From NCBI GenBank assembly GCA_022818135.1, contig JAFMSR010000019.1, forward strand, positions 28,960,993 to 29,024,992: a stretch of DNA of 64,000 bases, given 5' to 3'. The DNA is from Saxidomus purpurata. Its lineage: Eukaryota; Mollusca; Bivalvia; Venerida; Veneridae. Positions 22,870 through 37,160 of this stretch are shown here, piece by piece (position 1 is the stretch's first letter; each line of letters begins with the position of its first letter). The notes under the pieces were generated by a model. The model searched no databases. It saw only the letters and a list, made by a program, of their open reading frames with translations, and was not told where the DNA came from. Both the position numbers and the translations under genes were made by a program.

Positions 22870-23235
22870 AAGGTGGTGTGGTGGCCGAGTGGTTAACGCT
22901 CTGGACTACCAATCCGGAGGTCCCCGGTTCGATTCTCGGCCGAGGCACTGGATATTTCAGAAACGCTTTTCAGTGTTTCCCACCTATCTGAGATGAACTG
23001 GTTAGAAACCCAGAGGTAGTCTCGCGTGTATCATTGCTATACACCGGGCACGTAGAAAAGAACCAAGGGGTCTATTCGTAAAAGAGCTAGGGTCTGGTAC
23101 CCGGATTCCCTTGTATCTGCTTCTTTCTCTAAAATAAAGGACCACAATGGAAATAAGAGCTTGCTCTTTATTGTGTTATCCTTGGTACTTGGTACTGAAA
23201 TAAATACGAACACAAATACATACATACATATTTGT
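22870..23235 (+). mobile_element. tRNA-derived SINE
   Basis: A tRNA-like head (22872-22950) carries box A (TGGCCGAGTGGTTAACG) and box B (GGTTCGATTC). About 280 nt of unrelated body follows, ending in ATAC repeats. The head lacks a sound acceptor stem and is fused to the body, so it is a SINE and not a tRNA gene. Such SINEs move by L1/RTE-type LINE machinery. Confidence 0.75.
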
Positions 23236-23763
23236 AGTATCCCGGAGTCTCAGAGCTGTTTACATTATGAAAATGTGTTCAAACTGCGTATACAACAAAA
23301 CATTAATTGATATTGGAAATTTCGCATGCATAATGTGCACATTATTCTGCAAAAGGCTGTTATACCAAACAACTACGGATTTCGTATTATATCTGGCTTC
23401 ATAGAGGTTTTTACTTGTTGACAACTACTCTTTGTGTTTTTTTACTTTTTTCAATAGATTTGTTGATACATTGTACCTGGCACTAGTTTCATGAACATGC
23501 TAACTTTCTCCTGCGCGAACACACACGTGCAAAAGGCACACTTTTCGCACATTTGCTTGCATAATGAAAACAAACATGAAAAACAATGAAATCAATAGTA
23601 GTAAAAAATAACGGTATTTTAACAGCCACTGTGTTGACAATTAATATCATAATAATAATAATGTATTATTTATCAACACATACAAAATACATGTACAACC
23701 TATTAAAGCTCAGAGCGTCACGAAATGGTTATGAAATGTTAAGAATTTTTAATCATTAAATAA

Positions 23764-24117
23764 TTAAAGGTACAATACTAAGGAAAGCGAAAATTCAACT
23801 ATACTTTAAAAAGCACAGAAATAAGTTAATTTTAATAAAAAATGAAAGTTGGTATGTAGAAATTCTAAATAAATCACAGTACATGAACAATTATTTTTCT
23901 ATGCATTAAGAAGTAAGTTAAAAAGACCTGGGTAGTCATTTTGTCGATTCACTGAAATTTCAACATAATACACATAATTTTCTTTGTGTTCCAAACACTT
24001 TCTGTAAATTTCAACCTGCCAATCTTCATTAATTAGTGTCTTGCATAAGGTACAAATGTAATGTACTTGCCATTCAAATACCTATCACTTAATTTTCGCT
24101 TAGTAGTGGACCTTTAA
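23764..24117. mobile_element. MITE with TTAA target duplication
   Basis: Inverted ends AGGTACAATACTAAG...AAGCGAAAATT and AATTTTCGCTTAGTAGTGGACCT are flanked on both sides by TTAA. TTAA duplications are the mark of piggyBac-type elements. Length is about 350 nt, non-coding. A related internal patch (AAAAAGACCTGGGT) recurs near 7475. Confidence 0.72.
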
Positions 24118-24339
24118 ACTGCATGGCAAATACGGTGTATAGATATTTATGTTTCAGTTTGTAAAATACAAAGTGAACATCATACTTACCTGATTCACGA
24201 AGTTCTTTGTCAAATGAATTACTGTTGCCAAATATTTTCGATCAGGTTGAATCGCGACACGGGGCTTGTTTTTAGTTAATTTTATACAAATTATTTTTGT
24301 TTGGTTGCGAAAATATCCTCTGTAGCTTAGAGCGCTGCT

Positions 24340-24640
<301 letters not shown>

Positions 24641-25721
24641 CACCTTCATGGAAAGATGTGCATGATCCTTACGTTTTGCGCCACTGCTACCCATTTTAGA
24701 TTCAAACCCCGGACCTATCGTACCGGAAGTACACCTTAGAGCTATCGAAACACATAACTGTTTCAGCGTTTTAGTTAATATCAAGTGTGAATTATTTGAT
24801 GAAGGCAAACATTCAATTCAAACCCAAAGCCGGTATACTTTAAAATTCAATGATGCAAGTTTAATATACGCGTGTATATTAATGTTTCTGTTATCGACTT
24901 CGCACGAACGGAAATCGACCTCCAGGCACTAGTTCACAGTATCAATTGTTTTCCCCACTATTTTCACGTTTCAATGTGGTAATATTCATTATCCGATTCT
25001 CTTTCAGCGCAGTGGTATTAAACTTGCTCTTGACCGGAAGTTGGTAAACTTTCAACAGCCAATGAAACGACAAGAAGAATGTATAACACTTTTGGATGGA
25101 AACAATGCTCTGTAAGGCACCTTTTAATTGGATAGTATCGCATGAAAAAAGTCCATAAAATACTCTTGGGTTTTTAGTCTTTAATAAATGATTTATTATT
25201 CTAATGGACTACGTAAATAGGTCATATCTATTACCACGATACATTGTGTGGTGTTACCTCCAAACTGATGTTAATTACGACTGTTGAGTAATCATACTAT
25301 TAACAAAATAAGCTTAAAATCTGTAAATTTCGAAAACGCAAAATTAGTCACACTCGTACAAGCAGTTTTAACAACTTTAGTACACTTATATTTTCTTCAT
25401 GTTTCGTTAATTGGCAACCGCTAAAGAGTACTGATCATGGGAGAAGTAATCTTTGTATTCGAGATTTTCCGAAATGTTCTTGGCTTAAATGAAATACTTT
25501 GGTACTAAAACATGGTAAATATAATTTTGATTGAATAAAAATATTATATTTCTGGGTATTTTAACACAATTAACTTTTTATTAAATAAGTGAAGTATACA
25601 TTTTATTTGGTATTATGCAATTATTTCGTTACTCAATTTCCTGAATTTTTAAAAAAACTGCTCACTCGTAGGTTAAGATATTTTTGTGGTGTTAAAATTG
25701 TGTTCTTCTATAATATACGTC

Positions 25722-25788
25722 TCGATAACCGTAAACAACTGTTTTCCTTTAAATGGAAAAAGAAACACACCGTTTTTAATGGTTATCG
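25722..25788. repeat. Imperfect hairpin
   Basis: CGATAACC...TTTTCC pairs with GGAAAA...GGTTATCG around a short centre. It accounts for the mirrored open frames seen on both strands here. No coding role is supported. Confidence 0.45.
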
Positions 25789-26563
25789 CAATAAAACTGA
25801 AATTCTTTAAAAATAATGTTTTTCTTTGGAGTTGGTCTGGGCGGGGGGATATTTTGTTTCCCTTTGTTACTGCACCAACAGGTGTACCTGACATTATTCC
25901 ATCTTTTTAAATTTAGGCTTATTTAGCATACTACAAATGTATATATTATTCGCAGTCGCGTATAATGAATTAAACTCGACTTTTTCGAAACCGAAACGCT
26001 GACGATTAATATATAACATGAACATATACATATCATATATGGTTTGATAGAACGTGTAAATCAACTAACTTGTGCGCTTTATACATTTACAAAGCAGCTC
26101 TTTTATGTTCGATCTATAAATTATTCATTATATGCAGTATCTATTTTGTGAATCATCTATCATATAATTATGCAAAACATGTTGCGTTTAAAGTTGATTT
26201 TATCGGTAAACTGTGTCACCTTTTAATCATTATAGGAAAATTAGAATATTTATAGATCTTTCTTCCATTACTTGTATGATCTTAATGTAATTGTGACGTG
26301 CGTAAAGTGAGACTTAAACATTATAAACAAAATAATGAACAGGTTTTTCCTAGCATGAACAGGTTAGTTTGTTTATTATATCGTTTAAAAAGTTGTATTT
26401 TGCCCATTTGGTATAGTAGAATTGTGAAGTGTAAGTCGCGGCTCAGTACATACAAGCTACCCGAATATGGTAGTTTTGCCTTTGTATATATGACGAAGCA
26501 GTCAAGCAGAACATAATCGGAGGAGTCAAAATATCATGTGCGATATCAGTTATTATCGATTAA

Positions 26564-26565
<2 letters not shown>

Positions 26566-26619
<54 letters not shown>

Positions 26620-26630
26620 TAATAATAATG
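26566..26630 (+). repeat. AAT microsatellite
   Basis: About 20 AAT units with a poly-A interruption. Confidence 0.95.
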
Positions 26631-26937
26631 AAAATCGCATCGTATAAGTAGTTTTATAATTGTTATCATTGTTGTTGTTAAACTACTGCTACAAATGTTA
26701 CTGCTGCTACTACTACTACTACTAGTTGTCACGTGATAATTGGGTAAATGTACACTGATACACAACACCATTCTTCTTAACATCTTTTGTTTGAAGTGAC
26801 GAAATGATTACTGTCCACAATGACTCAAAGTACGCGTTTCTGATCTATAACACCAATGGACGTTTTTCTTTGTACAGTGAACAATGCCTCAATGTCAAAA
26901 TTTGTAACGTAACCAAGATGTCGTGGAAGGGTTAACT

Positions 26938-27092
26938 AGTAAGTTAAAAATGTCACTTGAGGCAAACAGTTTTTTACAGTGCATAGTACCAATTTATAAC
27001 GTTTCTTATTGGAACTATAAATAGTAAATTTAAAAGGTCACTTGAGGTAAACATTTTATCACAGTGCACAACGCCAATTTAGAACGTGACTA
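26938..27092 (+). repeat. Degenerate 85-nt direct repeat
   Basis: AGTAAGTTAAAAATGTCACTT and AGTAAATTTAAAAGGTCACTT begin two copies 85 nt apart; both continue GAGG(C/T)AAACA...ACAGTGCA...CCAATTTA. Confidence 0.6.
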
Positions 27093-28029
27093 GACACCCT
27101 AAAACCAAATGATTCCCCAAAAATATTAGTTTACCATGAAAAAAAAATTGTGTTTAGACATATCTAGATATCCTGTCTCGTAATCTTGCATGCCAACTTT
27201 GTAAATTTAGAACTATGAGTCACTCTCTACCCATTGGAAAGGGGCGTTATTTTTTTAATGAACGTAATGACAATTATTTTACTTTATGTGTCATTAATTC
27301 TTTAGGTGATGTTTCATAATAAAAAAGATATTACCTCTATAAATGTAATGGACCGTTCAAGTTTTTGCAACATAGTTTAAACCCTACCTAAGCCTATTGT
27401 TACGGAATTATTTTCTTTTCATAGCTAGGTCAACTGCTCACAAACAGTATCACAAACAAACCTACGTGTTCTTTTGTGCAAACCATTGGGCACGTGATGT
27501 CCCAGTGTGGTCATTGGATAATCCAGCGAGTCAATTTTAATATAATTGTAAACACTGGAACCGTCCATTTCTTTACAAATACATGCGGATAATGAATAAT
27601 TTTGTTCTGAGATATTAATCATCATAATTCATTAAATCTTAAAAAACGTTTGAATTATCAGAATGAAACAAAACTGACTTAATTGACTTTATTATCTAAA
27701 GTCATTATTTCCAAATTCAAATAATATCATTCTTCGTAGAGTTTAATTTATAAAACTATTAAATTATCTTTTTTGGTCTTTTGGCACACTTTTAGAGGAG
27801 CACAGTAGAAGTTAGTGTACGTGCTAAATACCTGTTAGCATTATGTAGCTCTGTGTGACTAATAAGCTAATGTGCTTATAATTTTATTGTTTTACATTGT
27901 TTATTGTTTGATGTCTGCATCACATGCATGCCACATACCATGATGAAAATTAAAGGTATCAAAAGACATGAATACATATACATAAATACTATGTTTACAA
28001 AACGTATGTCCTACTTTTTTATCCAATGA

Positions 28030-28460
28030 AAGTACTGGAAATTCAAAAATCTCTAAACATAGATAATGTGTTCAATGAACGTAAAATGATAAATTTATAC
28101 AATATTAAGGATCACCATATATAAAAAATGCCCCATTTTAGCACAAATATTTAGCTTAGAGACATTCTGTAATAAATCGCTAAGCACCCGATTATTGTAT
28201 ACAAACAACTTTACATAGATTATTGAATGTTCGACGGTACTTACACGCTGTTTTACCGATGGTGACATAAATGTAAAGCTCAAACGTTTAGGTTAAGTAA
28301 TAATACCACTAGGCCGAAAGAGACGGCTGTAAATATAGAATGTCAATAGAAACTATTTTGGTAGATTAACATTTTTTTATTTTTGAATAAAGAATATCCT
28401 CTGATTTTATTTTCAACATTAGGCAAATGTATTAAGCAGCTTTACAGGAGGCATCTTTTG
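28030..28460. mobile_element. Degenerate third copy of the 3'-flank MITE
   Basis: GATAATGTGTTCAATGAACGTAAAAT...GAGACATTCTGTAATA...ATGTAAAGCT matches the interior of the repeats at 18941-19276 and 62671-63048. The ends are worn. No gene remnant lies beside it, so it is read as an independent insertion and not a third gene copy. Confidence 0.55.
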
Positions 28461-29829
28461 ACCAACGATACATGCAATACAAACTATTTAGAAGTTGAAG
28501 ACATCGTTTACGTGCTTAAATTACATCATACTTTCGTGCGTATGTAACAGTGAAAGACACATTTAACATTTAGAGATCTACGTACAGGTAAGGACAAAGT
28601 TCTGAATGGCTTGAAATTGTTCAATCACATTTTAATGGTAGGTTAATTTTATTATTTGGTTTTCAAATTTATATTTTAAGACTTTGTATTTGCTACAACA
28701 CCGGGTGTTCAGAATGTTATGCAACCATGTAACAGGCCTGGACAAACTTTACGTTTGCATCTATTGGAACTACATGACACTTATAAGTTTCATAACATAC
28801 AGGTTTAGTTCAGTGTTTGACCAATTACTTAAGTCGTGTTGTAGCTTATGACAGATTTGAATGGAACGAACATTATCATTTCGATCTTACATCACAATTT
28901 CTTAAAACTATCCCGAACGTTATTACATTTGCAGTTCAATTGTAACGGAAATCAAAAATTCTTGATTGTACATGTTTCTAGTCGGTATGCCGTTATGTTT
29001 TAATATTACATGCCAATCTATTATAAAGGGTCTTAATGTTATATGTAAAACAATGTTCGTTGTACCTACATGTATATGCTTAAATTGAGAGAACGCAGCG
29101 CTTGTATCAGCAGTTTCTTTCTATCTGCCATCAAAATAAAAAGGAAATTCCTCAAAATTCTCATTAAGCCGCATATCAAATGCAAGGTCATAAAAATAAA
29201 TAAAATGTTTAGTATTCATTGACTTGTTCGTACTTGGATAAGACAATGGTGAATAAATTTATAAAATTTAGGCCTATCTTTAATGAAGATGATTGGTTGC
29301 GGATAGTCTCGATCATAAGTGGATTCTAGCGTTCTGATCGCAGAAAATAATTCCTGCAATTACCTACAATTTGGAAGGAGTACAAACTCATTACAGTTCG
29401 ATAAAATACCTGAATAAACACTTTTACGTTTAGATCTATTATGAATGTAGATGGCACTTCCAATTACGAACATTTTAAGTGAACTTTTATCAAATACTTA
29501 CAATAGTGATGAAGATTATGAAGATTTCACTGGATCGAACATTATCATCTAGATCTTAGCATCCTAATCTTTATAAAAACTAAACCGAACGTTTGAAAAT
29601 TTAGCAGTACATCTTGGTAATAAAGGGCTTGTAAACGAGGATAAGTATTAAAGAAAAAACATGTTTATGCACTCAAGTCGTTCATCGGATAACATTCATG
29701 AAATATAATAAGAATGGTACTGTGTTGGATGGTAAAACGAGAAATATTCGATTTAGCCATCTAGGTAATAGGTTAAATGACCAACGAAGACCTTGTGTAT
29801 AGCAATAAAATTTGCGTATCTGTCATTGA

Positions 29830-31400
29830 AATACAGGAATTTGGTTAGATGCTTGTCTTGATGAAATCTAGATCCATTTTGAATACAAATTATAAAAGCC
29901 ATAAATTGGGAAACCCGTTTAGTATTATTGAAAAACCTTGTGTATTTGAAATGGTTAGTCTGAATCTTTTAATGCAAAATCAAGCATATGGTCATAATGG
30001 AAGTTGATAACATCTTTGCCGATATCAAATAAGGTTAGTGGTTAAAAACTAGGTCAGTGGTCGAATCGTAGAAAAAATTTGAGAATTACATACAAATACG
30101 GGACATTTATTACAAAAACACATTGTTGACAGTTCGATAAGCACATTTACCTGAATGGTCATGCAACAGTTTTTTTGAGCAATTTAAGTATGAGTGGCAG
30201 TCACTGTTAAATACAGGTAAAAACTACGAAAAAGTGTTCAAATCACGGACTTATAACCTTGATAATACTATGATACCATATGATCAAGATTTTAATGTTT
30301 CACTGGAAATCTAGCCAGTATGCTTGGTCTTTATGAAATCTAAATTGAGATCGAAAATAGGTAATCTAGGGGATAAAAAGCAGGTCACGGTAAATCAAAG
30401 AAAAAAACGATTGTGTATGACATTTAAGGTATCATATGATCTTATGAAAATTAGTCAAAATGCTTGTCCATTTGTTTTGGAATTTGAGTAATATTAAATA
30501 TGAGCCAAGTTAGGTAAACCTATGGTCAAATCAGTAGGAATAAGGCCTTATGTAGGACCATTTAGGCCCTCTGGTTTAAAATTGAAAATTCAGGTCACAT
30601 TTTGGTTAGAACAGATAGTCTGTTATAAATATCTAAAAGTCATGCCGAGTTATAGTACAGACTTCTAAAAATGAGGTACAACTGTTTAAATACATATGGT
30701 TAAAAATATTGTATATGCACAACTTGAGAACGACTCATTGCACCGAAATTTTATCTTTCGGTGTAAAGGAAGTCTTGATTACACTGTAGGCCATTTCAAA
30801 TATGGTATTATCTTTGAGTGAAGAACTAGGCAGTGGTCAAAATATAGATAAGTGAAATTGATGTGTCATTGACATATCCGGTTAATTGACATTTATAAAA
30901 TTGACTAATGCGATAATAATGAAAATTGGTCAGAATGGCTACCGTTATTACAATTGCGTAAATATTTTTAGGCAAAGTTTACTAGCCTAGGTCTGATTTG
31001 GTTTAAAAATTCAATAGCACGATAAAGACAAAAAGCTTGTTCGCCAGAAGGTACATTTAATCCCCAATGGATTCTATTGGGCATGTGGTTTTAAACTTCG
31101 AACAATTTCTATGTCATGGATTTAATTCCAATGTCAATTCAGATAAAAAACTATAAAACGATTTGTCAAATCAAAGGAAAACCCGATAATACTCTTGAGG
31201 CACACCTTCAACTTTTGGTTTTCATACAAGTTGACAGTTGTACGCTAAGTGATTTCCTCTTTGATTGTAATCAGATCATAGAGGGGAAAACTAGGGCAGT
31301 TTTTAAATCACACGGGACGAAACTATTGTTAACATTTAATATCATATGTCCATGAAAATTGGTCGGAATGCCTGTCCATTTGTTTTCTCTTGGTGTTCTG
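29830..31400 (+). repeat. Degenerate AGGTCA-type tandem array
   Basis: Recurring variants of TTGATGAAATCTAG, AAAAACTAGGTCAGTGGTC, AGAAAAAACCTTGTGTAT and GATGAAAATTGGTCAGAATG appear at irregular spacing of roughly 130 nt. These blocks match the body monomers of the dispersed bivalve repeat also found at 11890. Heavily eroded. Confidence 0.5.
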
Positions 31401-32210
31401 CGTTCTGCTAAGGCATTGGGTAAAAGTTATTGGTACCATGGTTTGCTCATTATATATTGTCATAACGAGCATTATGTATTTGGTGAGCAATATAGGACCA
31501 TTTGGTCCCTCTTGTGTTAGAATGAAAAACCTAGCAGGGATTACGTTTTGATTTACAGTGTCCTGTTACTATGGAATATGTGGGGGTAAAAGTCATGAGG
31601 ATTTGGTACGTACCCATAAAACGAGTACAATTTAATGTACATCAGTAGTGTTTTTGCCATATCGAAGCGCCCAACTTGTAACTTTAATGGCTCATTTGCA
31701 CCATGTGTTTTCTTATGCTGTGTGTAATATCAGTGTATACTTGTTTCATGATGTGTGGGTGTCAAAAGTGATATTTCCTCGAGTGTGTGTGGTCATGGTG
31801 AAAATATACACTTCTAAGTGAAATTGGTGTTAATTTTGGGGAGGCTGCATTAATCCGATTAATTGACATTCATAAAATTGACGTTAATCCTGGTTAATTT
31901 TTCTTGATGATTCACTGAGTGAACATTGAGTTTATTAATGAAAATTCGCCGTTATATTTTGCTAAACCACCACAAAGCATAAAGATAAACACTACTTAAT
32001 TGGACAACTCTGTCTGTAGTCAAAGACTGAAGCCGTAGATTCCACGAGAGCAAACTAGACTAGTGTATATTGTGCTGGTTTAATTATATTTGTAAGTAAA
32101 TATGTACATTTGATAATGGAGAAAGAAATGCAAAATTTCAAGGAAAATATGTATCACTTTCCTATTTCAGATTTTAGATCTAGTGTGTTGATACCCACAC
32201 TTAAAGCACA
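31401..32210 (+). promoter_or_regulatory. Upstream region of gene B
   Basis: No TATA box or other defined promoter element stands out. A TTTCAG at 32165-32170 could be the acceptor of an unseen 5' UTR exon, which would move the true promoter upstream. Position is inferred from the start codon only. Confidence 0.25.
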
Positions 32211-32262
32211 ATGGTTTCTTTCTATATGCCGCTGTGGCTACAGTTCACCTTCTTGATTATAG
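32211..32262 (+). CDS. Gene B exon 1: start codon and signal peptide
   Basis: ATG in good context (A at -3, G at +4). [18 protein letters not shown] is a hydrophobic leader, donor G|GTAGGT, phase 1. Chosen as the start because it supplies the needed signal peptide in the right phase 0.5 kb before the first SRCR exon. Confidence 0.78.
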
Positions 32263-35200
32263 GTAGGTGTATGTACCCCCAACTAAGGATACACATTTCT
32301 CTAATATCAACATCGCTTCACACCTAACTCATTGTGTGATAATGTTTGAAGTTACTTTCAAAGAATGGTACTTTACAGGGATGAAGGCTGATAAATATTA
32401 CCAATCCTGAACTCATTAAATTTGAATAATCTATTATCAAAAGATCGATTATTCTAACGCGCGTCTTTTACATAATTATCTCCCTTTATGGAAATATTGT
32501 TTTTTTCTTGACGTCCGTCCGTCTGTCCGTAAGTACCCGGTAGACATTATGTGTTCATGATGTATTGTGGGCTTAGAAAAGATCAGAAGTCTAAACTCAC
32601 AAATTCCGTTCGTATTTGATAAACACGTTTACTTTCATTATAAGATTGTTCGATCTTTTTATTAACGGTAAATGCATTTTCACACAAATAAGGAAATTTT
32701 ATTTGATTTATTATATAAAAGAACAGCTACATTTGCATTAACTTTATTAATGTGACAGGAATACAGGTAAACTGTACAAATACAACATTAACCAATTGCA
32801 GTGAAAAGCAATAATCTTGATGTGGGTGACATCAGACTTGCCGGTGGAAGTGGACCATTTGAAGGACGTGTAGAAATTCAAGTGGCTGGTGTCTGGGGTA
32901 CCGTGTGCGATTATCTTTTTTATACGCAAGAGGCCACAGTAATGTGCAGAATGATGGGACTTCTGTAAGCAATTTATGATAGACAGCTTTTTGTGATAGT
33001 ATGAAATTTATTTATATAAATACATCTTTTTATATTTAATAACACACATAACTTTTGCAAACAACTAAGTGCATGAGTATTTGGCGATGCCTAATACAGT
33101 AATCTACGTATATAACGACTCCTGAAATAGCGAAAATTCGGATATAATTAACACATATCTGGGCCCGAATGTTCCCTGCTTTATTTAATATGAATATAAC
33201 GTACTTCGGATATAGTGAACAAATTTAAATAGCCCAAATGAGTTTGTTATATACGGGCTACTGTATAGAGATCTAATTACAAACAAATTTCTGACGGAAT
33301 AAACGCTTTGCACGTTTTCCTATTACTCTTTTGTCAATTTTTTCTGAATAATTATTTTTTAATACAATAGTTTTTCATCTTTTGTTTTTTAACTTGGTAT
33401 CCTAAAGTACGTTTTCTATGTTGACACTATTTCTTACGTAGCTTTTACAAACAGAATAGGTTTAACGTGAAAAAACATCAAGTATTATTCAGATATAGAA
33501 TGTACAAAATTGAATGTATCATTTAATATTAGCTTCTACAAACAAAACAATTCATTTTGAAAACAATTATAGTTTGGAAGCCACACAATCATTTAAACAT
33601 AATTAAGTAATTTTGTTATAATATCAATTTAGGTCAACGAGTTATTTCTCCGGAGCTCATTTTGGACAAGGCATAGGCCCTATATTTGCACAGAAGTTTG
33701 ATTGTAACGGATCTGAGTCGCATCTTCGGGACTGCACGTTCAATGCTAATATGTTTTGTTCTCACGCAAGAGACGTCGGTATTATTTGTTCAGGTACATA
33801 TGTACATTTCTCTTGTTGTATTTTCCGTAAAAACCTGATTTAGGACGTGCAAAACTAGAGCACTTCAATCCCATAATTAGTTAAAAAATTGGCAATCTTC
33901 ATAGAAGAATCTTGTACTTGACCTAAAATCATATGGCACATAAACAAAACTGAAAAGAAACGCTAATGTTAAACAGTTGTTCGTCAGCGATCCTACATAT
34001 AATGAATGTTTTAGTAGGATGTTTGAAATGTATTTGTACGACAAAATATCAACCGAAATACAGAGGACAAAGGGTTCAAAGAGATGACATTGTTGTGTCT
34101 GCATTATCTCCTTTCTACACCCTCTCACATCCTCTTTCCCTCTGCAACCGCCACCCGCCGAGGTCGTCGGCTATCTCACGTAGTCTTCGCCGAACATTGC
34201 TGATTATACCTTTGCTATTGTGATTTTCACTTTTCTATTGCTTTTCACTTGCATTTCAATTATTACTTTCTCGTTTTTTCCCGTTGTACTCACTGTCTAA
34301 GTTACACTAATAAGTTGGCTCAATTGGTGCACACATGGGCATGGGACAGTTTTTTTGCTTAGTACTCTGCGGTACTATGTCATGATCTACTTCGCTGAAT
34401 TTCCGTCTACCAGCAATCCAACTTTTAGACTTTTTCATAAGTTAGCAGATACAATAAATGTACATACTCGGTACTCATGGAGAAACTTGACATGAAATGA
34501 AATGGAGAGTCCAGCTTCCGGCAAGGTTCTAACCCACGACCTTCCGCTCTTGCGTCAAAAGAACTTACCACTGAGCTATAGGGGGCTTAGATAAGAAGAT
34601 ATAAGATTTTTTAAATTGTTTATAGTAATTTACATATTGATTGATTATACTTGAGAGCAGAATCACATGTCACATCTTCAACATCAAAAAATAATTAGCC
34701 TTACACTCAAGATTCTTATTTCTCAATGTATGGATGTTTTTTAATAAATAAACAATAAATTACTTTGAGACAAAAACATCAACTTATTCTTACACTTAAA
34801 TTTGCGGAACTGTGGTACTTATCATAGAAATATGGAGTTGAACAAGGACGGACAATTAAAATGCTTTACAACATTTAAGACATATCGGATTTATTGTGTT
34901 ATTTTGCATGCTGAAATATTTCTGAAATGCCAACTTTCCTGAAGTTATCACGAGTGAAGAATTGAAATCATGTAAGTTTTGATTGTGTTTTTTCTTGCAG
35001 AATGTGGGAATATAAGTATCAGCAATGGAAGAGTACATTCTATTTCTGCAGATGGCAAAACACTCACAATATCATGTTATGAAGGCTTTGAAATCACCAA
35101 AAATGCTACTTTTTGCCGGAATGGAAGTTGGTCTGCACCATCATTCACTTGCACACCGATTGGTATAAGAAAATTAAGTTTCAATACTTACAGTTGTGTT

Positions 35201-37098
35201 TATGTTTTGTTTTCAATTTTACGGATGATATGTGATAAAAACAATCGCCAAACTATCTATAGGTATAAATAATATCTAAATCATTTCTCACGCAGGTCAT
35301 ATTGACTTTTATTGATGGTAAGTAAACATACAACAAAAACAGGACAGTAAATTTGTGTAAAATAGTGTTGAATACGTGGCATAGGCAGGTGAGGCAAGTT
35401 TTGTAATAAATTGGTATCTCTTTACCACTATTTTCCTGACCTAATAGAAATGAATATTCATTTGCAATAATACATGCACGTTTTATACAATTGAAACAAA
35501 AATCTTATTATTAAAGGCTTTACTTTGAATATTTCTGATATTCGGATTGTCAATGGGACTGGGATATCTGATGGAACGGTAGAGCTTCTTGTAAACGGCA
35601 CCTGGGGAACAGTTTGTGCCCGTGGATATAGCACTAACGAAGGCAGGGTATTATGCCGTATGCTTGGATTTCCGTAAGTTTGAACATAATTATGCTTGTA
35701 TCTCGATCTGGTATGCAAGAATTGTATAATATTCAATATAGTAGTAAGAAAGCTATTGCACTGACTGATATATTTTACAATGTAGTTATCAATGTGGTTA
35801 TAATCATTTTCCTTAGTGAACAGATCACTGCTAAATATCTTTCATAATATTCTACTGGAAAGTACCAGACATAACTTTTATTCTATAAATACACAGAGAC
35901 GTGTACGACACGAGTTACGTATATTCTAACGGTACGGGCTCTGGATTTATCCACTTGACTAATCTTTATTGCACTGGAACAGAATCACATATCAATAACT
36001 GCACGTATAAAATTGAACATTCATGCGACTTTCACGGGGATGCAGCAGTCATTTGTAGTAAGTGTTTTCCAAAAGTTACTTATAATCATGTATGCTAACT
36101 ATAATCGAAAGTAATGTATAGAACACATTTTAATTACTATAGCGGTAGTCAATACTGAAAATACAAAAATAATTGTTGAGTATACTTTGAATTATCTGTT
36201 CTTAGTGTTTAAACAAAGAATAAGACAGGAAGTTACAAAACATGCAGGTAGACATTAAAGCGTTATTAAATTAAATAAAAGTGACGACAGCATATTTATT
36301 CTTCTCTAAGAAAACACTTTGCTTAGTTTAACAGCCCTATCTCAGACTGACATAGACTTATGATTCTCTTAATTATTTGTGAGGGTAATACAAACAATTT
36401 ACAAAATTACCCTCATACATATTGTTGTTGCTGACGTAAACATACGTGTAATTGTGTTATTTTACTTGTATGCTTACAGAATATCCTTTCAATGCTTCTG
36501 ATATTCGGTTAGTGGATGGGACGGGTCTTTACGACGGCCGGGTTGAAATCTTTGTAAATGGCACATGGGGAACCGTTTGCTCTAAATATTACTCATCATA
36601 TATTGCTTCAGACGCAATGGAAACCTTGTGCAGGATGTTAAGTTATAAGTAAGTTACAATCTTCATGATGATAAACACCAACACCTAAATGATACAATGT
36701 AAACATTGTCTCTGTAATAAAATGTCTAAAATATTTTGAGGTACATGTAATAATAAGAAGATCCACCAGTCTATCTACATTCAATTTAATATGCATACTA
36801 TTCGCTTTTAGCCTCACGATGTATTTCACAACTGCTGTGTATGGACAAGGTAGTGGACCTATCTTTACTGGCTATATTGGTTGTGTTGGACCTAAAGAAA
36901 GTATCAACAATTGTACGACATATCCGCCTCGATCGTATTGTAGTCATACATATGACTTGTCCTTAGTCTGTACGCGTAAGTATCTATACTGAATCCCAAC
37001 AGCGTTTGAATAAAAACAAAAATAATATCAAACAGGGAATGTCACGTACCAAAAACGCAGCCCCAAAGGGGCCCCAAAAAAAAAAAAAGAAAACAACA

Positions 37099-37160
<62 letters not shown>

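Larger units (their letters stand above)
25911..29700 (+). other. Intergenic sequence, repeats only
   Basis: Apart from the listed AAT tract, the 85-nt direct repeat and one degenerate MITE copy I see no gene, RNA or regulatory signal here. Confidence 0.45.

Noticed and set aside
22872..22950. Possible tRNA gene
   Set aside because: Box A and box B are present but the acceptor stem does not pair properly and the segment continues into a SINE-like body with ATAC tail.
24665..24760. Possible minus-strand tRNA-like segment (TTTGAATC box B-like)
   Set aside because: Box A is poor and no cloverleaf can be drawn; at most an old SINE remnant next to the CA element.
25586..25910. Overlapping open frames on both strands
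   Set aside because: Explained by a mirrored hairpin sequence; no domain and no conserved counterpart.
28030..28460. Third gene copy between the two genes
   Set aside because: Only the MITE portion matches; no neighbouring exon or UTR homology was found, so an independent repeat insertion is simpler.
33966..34223. 85-residue open frame in gene B intron 3
   Set aside because: No cysteine pattern or homologue; lies in probable SINE-associated repeat sequence.
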